Shown here piece by piece: positions 62,970 to 64,000 of a stretch of 64,000 bases of DNA. Within the stretch, counting starts at the first letter, position 1; each line of letters starts with the position of its first letter. The translations under genes and the position numbers were made by a program. The notes under the pieces were generated by a model. It saw only the letters and a program-made list of their open reading frames with translations, was not told the origin of the DNA and made no database searches. Source of the DNA: Petrosia ficiformis (Eukaryota; Porifera; Demospongiae; Haplosclerida; Petrosiidae); NCBI GenBank assembly GCA_947044365.1, contig OX345649.1, forward strand, positions 4,865,905-4,929,904. The letters are read 5' to 3'.

Positions 62970-63355
62970 TATATATAATCATTTAACAATTGGATTTTTG
63001 ATGAGGTGTATATCTAACCACATCAAATGGTTGCCATGGTAGCATATATTACATATATATGACTTCAAGTCTCATTATAAGGTTTTAAGGTATTATATTA
63101 GTCTGTGTATTAGGCATGACAAATATCAATCTTTTTACAGGTGTAGAAGTATGGGAATCAGTTTTTGTACAGGAGTATGGGAATCAGTTTTTGTACAGGT
63201 ATGGGTATATGTCTGTATAGGTATCATACCTGGATTCTTAGTGGAGTCTTTCTCTTAGCCCACTTTACAGTAGAGGTTGGCGGTACAAAAGGTATCCATA
63301 TAGAGGTACAATCACCTATTGGATTTGGGACAGCTGCACTATGACTTTGTAACAC
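48829..63355 (-). CDS. PITPNM/RdgB-type phosphatidylinositol transfer protein, C-terminal exons
   Basis: Seven exons (63230-63355, 62018-62140, 60111-60307, 58499-58648, 54244-54427, 49612-49761, 48829-49044) join in frame to 381 aa ending in a stop. The 5' part, which should carry the PITP domain, lies right of the window. The segment starts inside the region linked to the DDHD domain (WIPFVPPTSTVKWAKRKTPL, FFYGPLNMATLSGEM). A full LNS2 domain follows: LFLLPPHTEAVVLSIDGALT, then VIEVARLWQDLGYLIIYITG, RPDIQKEY, VSFSDSLSTD, ILSAAYGSQRHLAVYKELGL and QIYIHSKSS. In animals this domain targets Nir/RdgB proteins to phosphatidic acid at ER-plasma membrane contacts, where they exchange phosphatidylinositol for phosphatidic acid. 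The lipin-type catalytic DxDxT motif is degenerate (SIDGALT), as usual in this family. The tail is basic and Ser-rich. Introns hold long tandem arrays. Confidence 0.85.
49085..49325. mobile_element. MITE family 'TTTAGTTTGGAATKACCAAC', copy 3
   Basis: Reverse-oriented copy running from AAAGTCTGTTCACATTCAT to GGTCAACATGAAC, in the last intron of the PITPNM-type gene. Confidence 0.65.
49767..49975. repeat. GAGACA purine-rich repeat beside PITPNM exon
   Basis: GAGACAGA/GAGAGA units begin 5 bp upstream of the acceptor of exon 49612-49761 on the minus strand, where they form a pure pyrimidine tract of about 200 bases. Confidence 0.88.
51040..51290. mobile_element. MITE family 'TTTAGTTTGGAATKACCAAC', copy 4
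   Basis: Reverse-oriented copy, from AAAGTCTGTTCAAATTAACG to GAGGTCATGGTGAACA; shares ATTAGGATGTGATGACTT with the other copies. Confidence 0.68.
51765..52045. mobile_element. Second copy of the 'ATAAATCTGTTATAGCATGA' MITE family
   Basis: An upstream arm (ACAGTGCTATATCAGATTTA) faces TAAATCTGTTATAGCATGAG in inverted orientation. The following 210 bp match 27461-27670. A third, arms-only copy lies at 62815-62925. Confidence 0.62.
52375..53095. repeat. Variable-length minisatellite (ATGGCTAGTTAGTTAGTTGG)
   Basis: About 14 units of 40-57 bp sharing AAATGGCTAGTTAGTTAG and GTGTATGTATAAATAG, with an optional AATAAGAGGAATTAAAG spacer. Blocks of units repeat as larger cassettes. Confidence 0.92.
53655..53770. 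repeat. GT/GTAT microsatellite
   Basis: Mostly TGTGTGTATG units in the PITPNM-type gene intron. Confidence 0.9.
54029..54133. mobile_element. Small GGTTTAATC-type MITE
   Basis: GGTTTAATCCAGG at left and TAGATTAAACC at right form short TIRs. ACTAGCAG occurs just before the left end and again two or three bases after the right end. A G-rich and C-rich interior pair lies between. Confidence 0.5.
54610..55080. repeat. CAGAGAYWTACAGAGRCA minisatellite
   Basis: Units of about 20 bp, alternating CAGAGATATA and CAGAGATTTA with GAGACAGA or GAGGCAGA. Confidence 0.9.
56085..56435. repeat. (TATG)n array
   Basis: TATG repeats with rare GCATG and TACATG interruptions; open in all frames because of composition. 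Confidence 0.95.
56735..56995. mobile_element. MITE family 'TTTAGTTTGGAATKACCAAC', copy 5
   Basis: Forward copy with AGTTTGGAATGACCAAC, TGTGTATGTCAAAATTCAA and CATCACATCCTAATTTTTAG. Right-hand pieces of the same element are repeated downstream at about 57060-57185 and 57345-57470. Confidence 0.65.
56990..57640. repeat. ~280-bp tandem repeat, about 2.5 copies
   Basis: CCTCCAAATGGTCATCTTAA and ATGATGTGGCTTAGCT recur near 57015, 57289 and 57577, along with pieces of the neighbouring MITE. Confidence 0.75.
57930..58262. mobile_element. GTTGTTTTAGT-type composite foldback
   Basis: Multiple inverted segments of ACTAAAAC/GTTTTAGT type. The core 58186-58245 is a perfect inverted repeat with arms of about 25 bp (CCCCTTTTAGTAAGGTATTG and its complement) separated by two bases. 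Confidence 0.6.
58735..59555. repeat. Long (TATG)n array with higher-order units
   Basis: About 820 bp. In the left part TATG runs are punctuated by TGTGTGCATGTGTGTATG at regular spacing. It starts within 90 bp of exon 58499-58648. Confidence 0.95.
59780..59975. repeat. TGTGTATG-type degenerate repeat
   Basis: Purine-pyrimidine alternating repeat ending in a (GT) run. Confidence 0.8.
60735..60830. repeat. (CA)n microsatellite
   Basis: ACACAC runs with CAGACA interruptions. Confidence 0.92.
61255..61545. repeat. ~41-bp minisatellite, seven copies
   Basis: AAGTGCATTTCTCAACATGT and TATACCTACAGTA recur with a 41-42 bp period. Confidence 0.9.
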
Positions 63356-63821
63356 CTACCAGATATTAAGAGATTTAGATAGATATAATATGTATAATTG
63401 ATGATCAGATTTGACAGGAGGATCGATGCAGAAATCGATCAATTGAAGGATGAAGATGATTGTGTGTATGTGTTGTTGTCTCAGAAATAAATTATGATAA
63501 CAGTTAATTACTGCCTCAGACCTGTTACCATAGTAATAATACGGAATGTAAACACTGAATACCCAGAAATGCTTACAGCCATGTGGATTATAATAATTAA
63601 ATATATTATAATATATATATATACATTATATATAAATTATATATTATATATTATATAATATACACATAATACCACAAAAACATAATTAACTTAATAAAAT
63701 TATTGACAAATCAATTGAACACCAGTCTATATCCCTCCAAAACATTACCAATATCTAATTATAAGGAATTGAAAAGATACTCAAATTAAAACTTAATTTA
63801 ATAACTCAAGTCTTAGACACA

Positions 63822-63823
63822 CA

Positions 63824-63900
<77 letters not shown>
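63822..63900. repeat. (AC)n microsatellite
   Basis: About 38 uninterrupted AC units. Confidence 0.97.
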
Positions 63901-64000
63901 GCAAGATACAGAGACACAGGCACACACAAAGCAAGATAGTATCATAAATGGATAGAAATACCTCAGCTTTTGAAATAGAAAAATGTATTTACATGTACTA

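Noticed and set aside
63900..64000. Possible next PITPNM exon ending at about 63963
   Set aside because: A donor-like CTGAG/GTATTT is present on the minus strand and phase would fit, but the open stretch before it is only a few codons inside the window, so it cannot be supported.

Overview
The window is 64 kb of AT-rich, intron-rich animal DNA. It carries six genes I can reconstruct exon by exon and one or more transposon remnants in most large introns. Small introns, full GT-AG splicing and a T-box gene closest in motif content to Tbx4/5 point to a metazoan. The heavy load of TACATGTA-type tandem repeats and the gene compactness suggest an early-branching lineage, most likely a sponge. That placement is inference, not something the sequence proves.

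Layout. (1) About 700-16667, minus strand: a gene whose last visible exons match the dimerisation region of DNTTIP1, a subunit of the mitotic deacetylase complex MiDAC. Nine coding exons are visible, the 3' end lies left of the window, and the introns are inflated by tandem arrays, including a 37-copy 65-bp array. (2) 16668-16907: a short bidirectional promoter with a perfect CACGTG palindrome. (3) 16908-22744, plus: ARMC5-like armadillo-BTB protein, four exons, about 1160 aa. (4) 22855-32004, plus: F-box/WD40 protein, 15 exons, 660 aa. (5) 32112-34182 and 34323-37862, plus: two tandem PLP-dependent L-serine/L-threonine dehydratase genes with identical eight-exon structure. (6) 38352-48052, minus: T-box transcription factor, eight exons, 494 aa. 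(7) 48829-63355 and beyond, minus: the last seven exons of a PITPNM/RdgB-type phosphatidylinositol transfer protein with a complete LNS2 domain.

Function and organisation. Two genes look like CUL-ligase substrate adaptors (ARMC5 with BTB; F-box/WD40) and two are transcription or chromatin regulators (DNTTIP1-like, T-box). Genes 3 to 5 run head to tail with only 107-140 bp between stop and next ATG. Each downstream ATG sits 2-12 bases after a splice-acceptor-like sequence, a pattern that would fit a polycistronic, trans-spliced unit and deserves an RNA test.

Repeats. I see at least five non-autonomous DNA transposon families (two hAT-like copies with perfect 8-bp target duplications, one MULE-like copy with a nested pogo-like MITE), a decayed Penelope-like element with inverted arms, several large foldbacks, and many mini- and microsatellites. 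Three gene-derived repeats stand out: a minisatellite and a set of degenerate copies that both multiply an exon end plus its splice donor, and a decayed duplicate of a whole WD40 exon.
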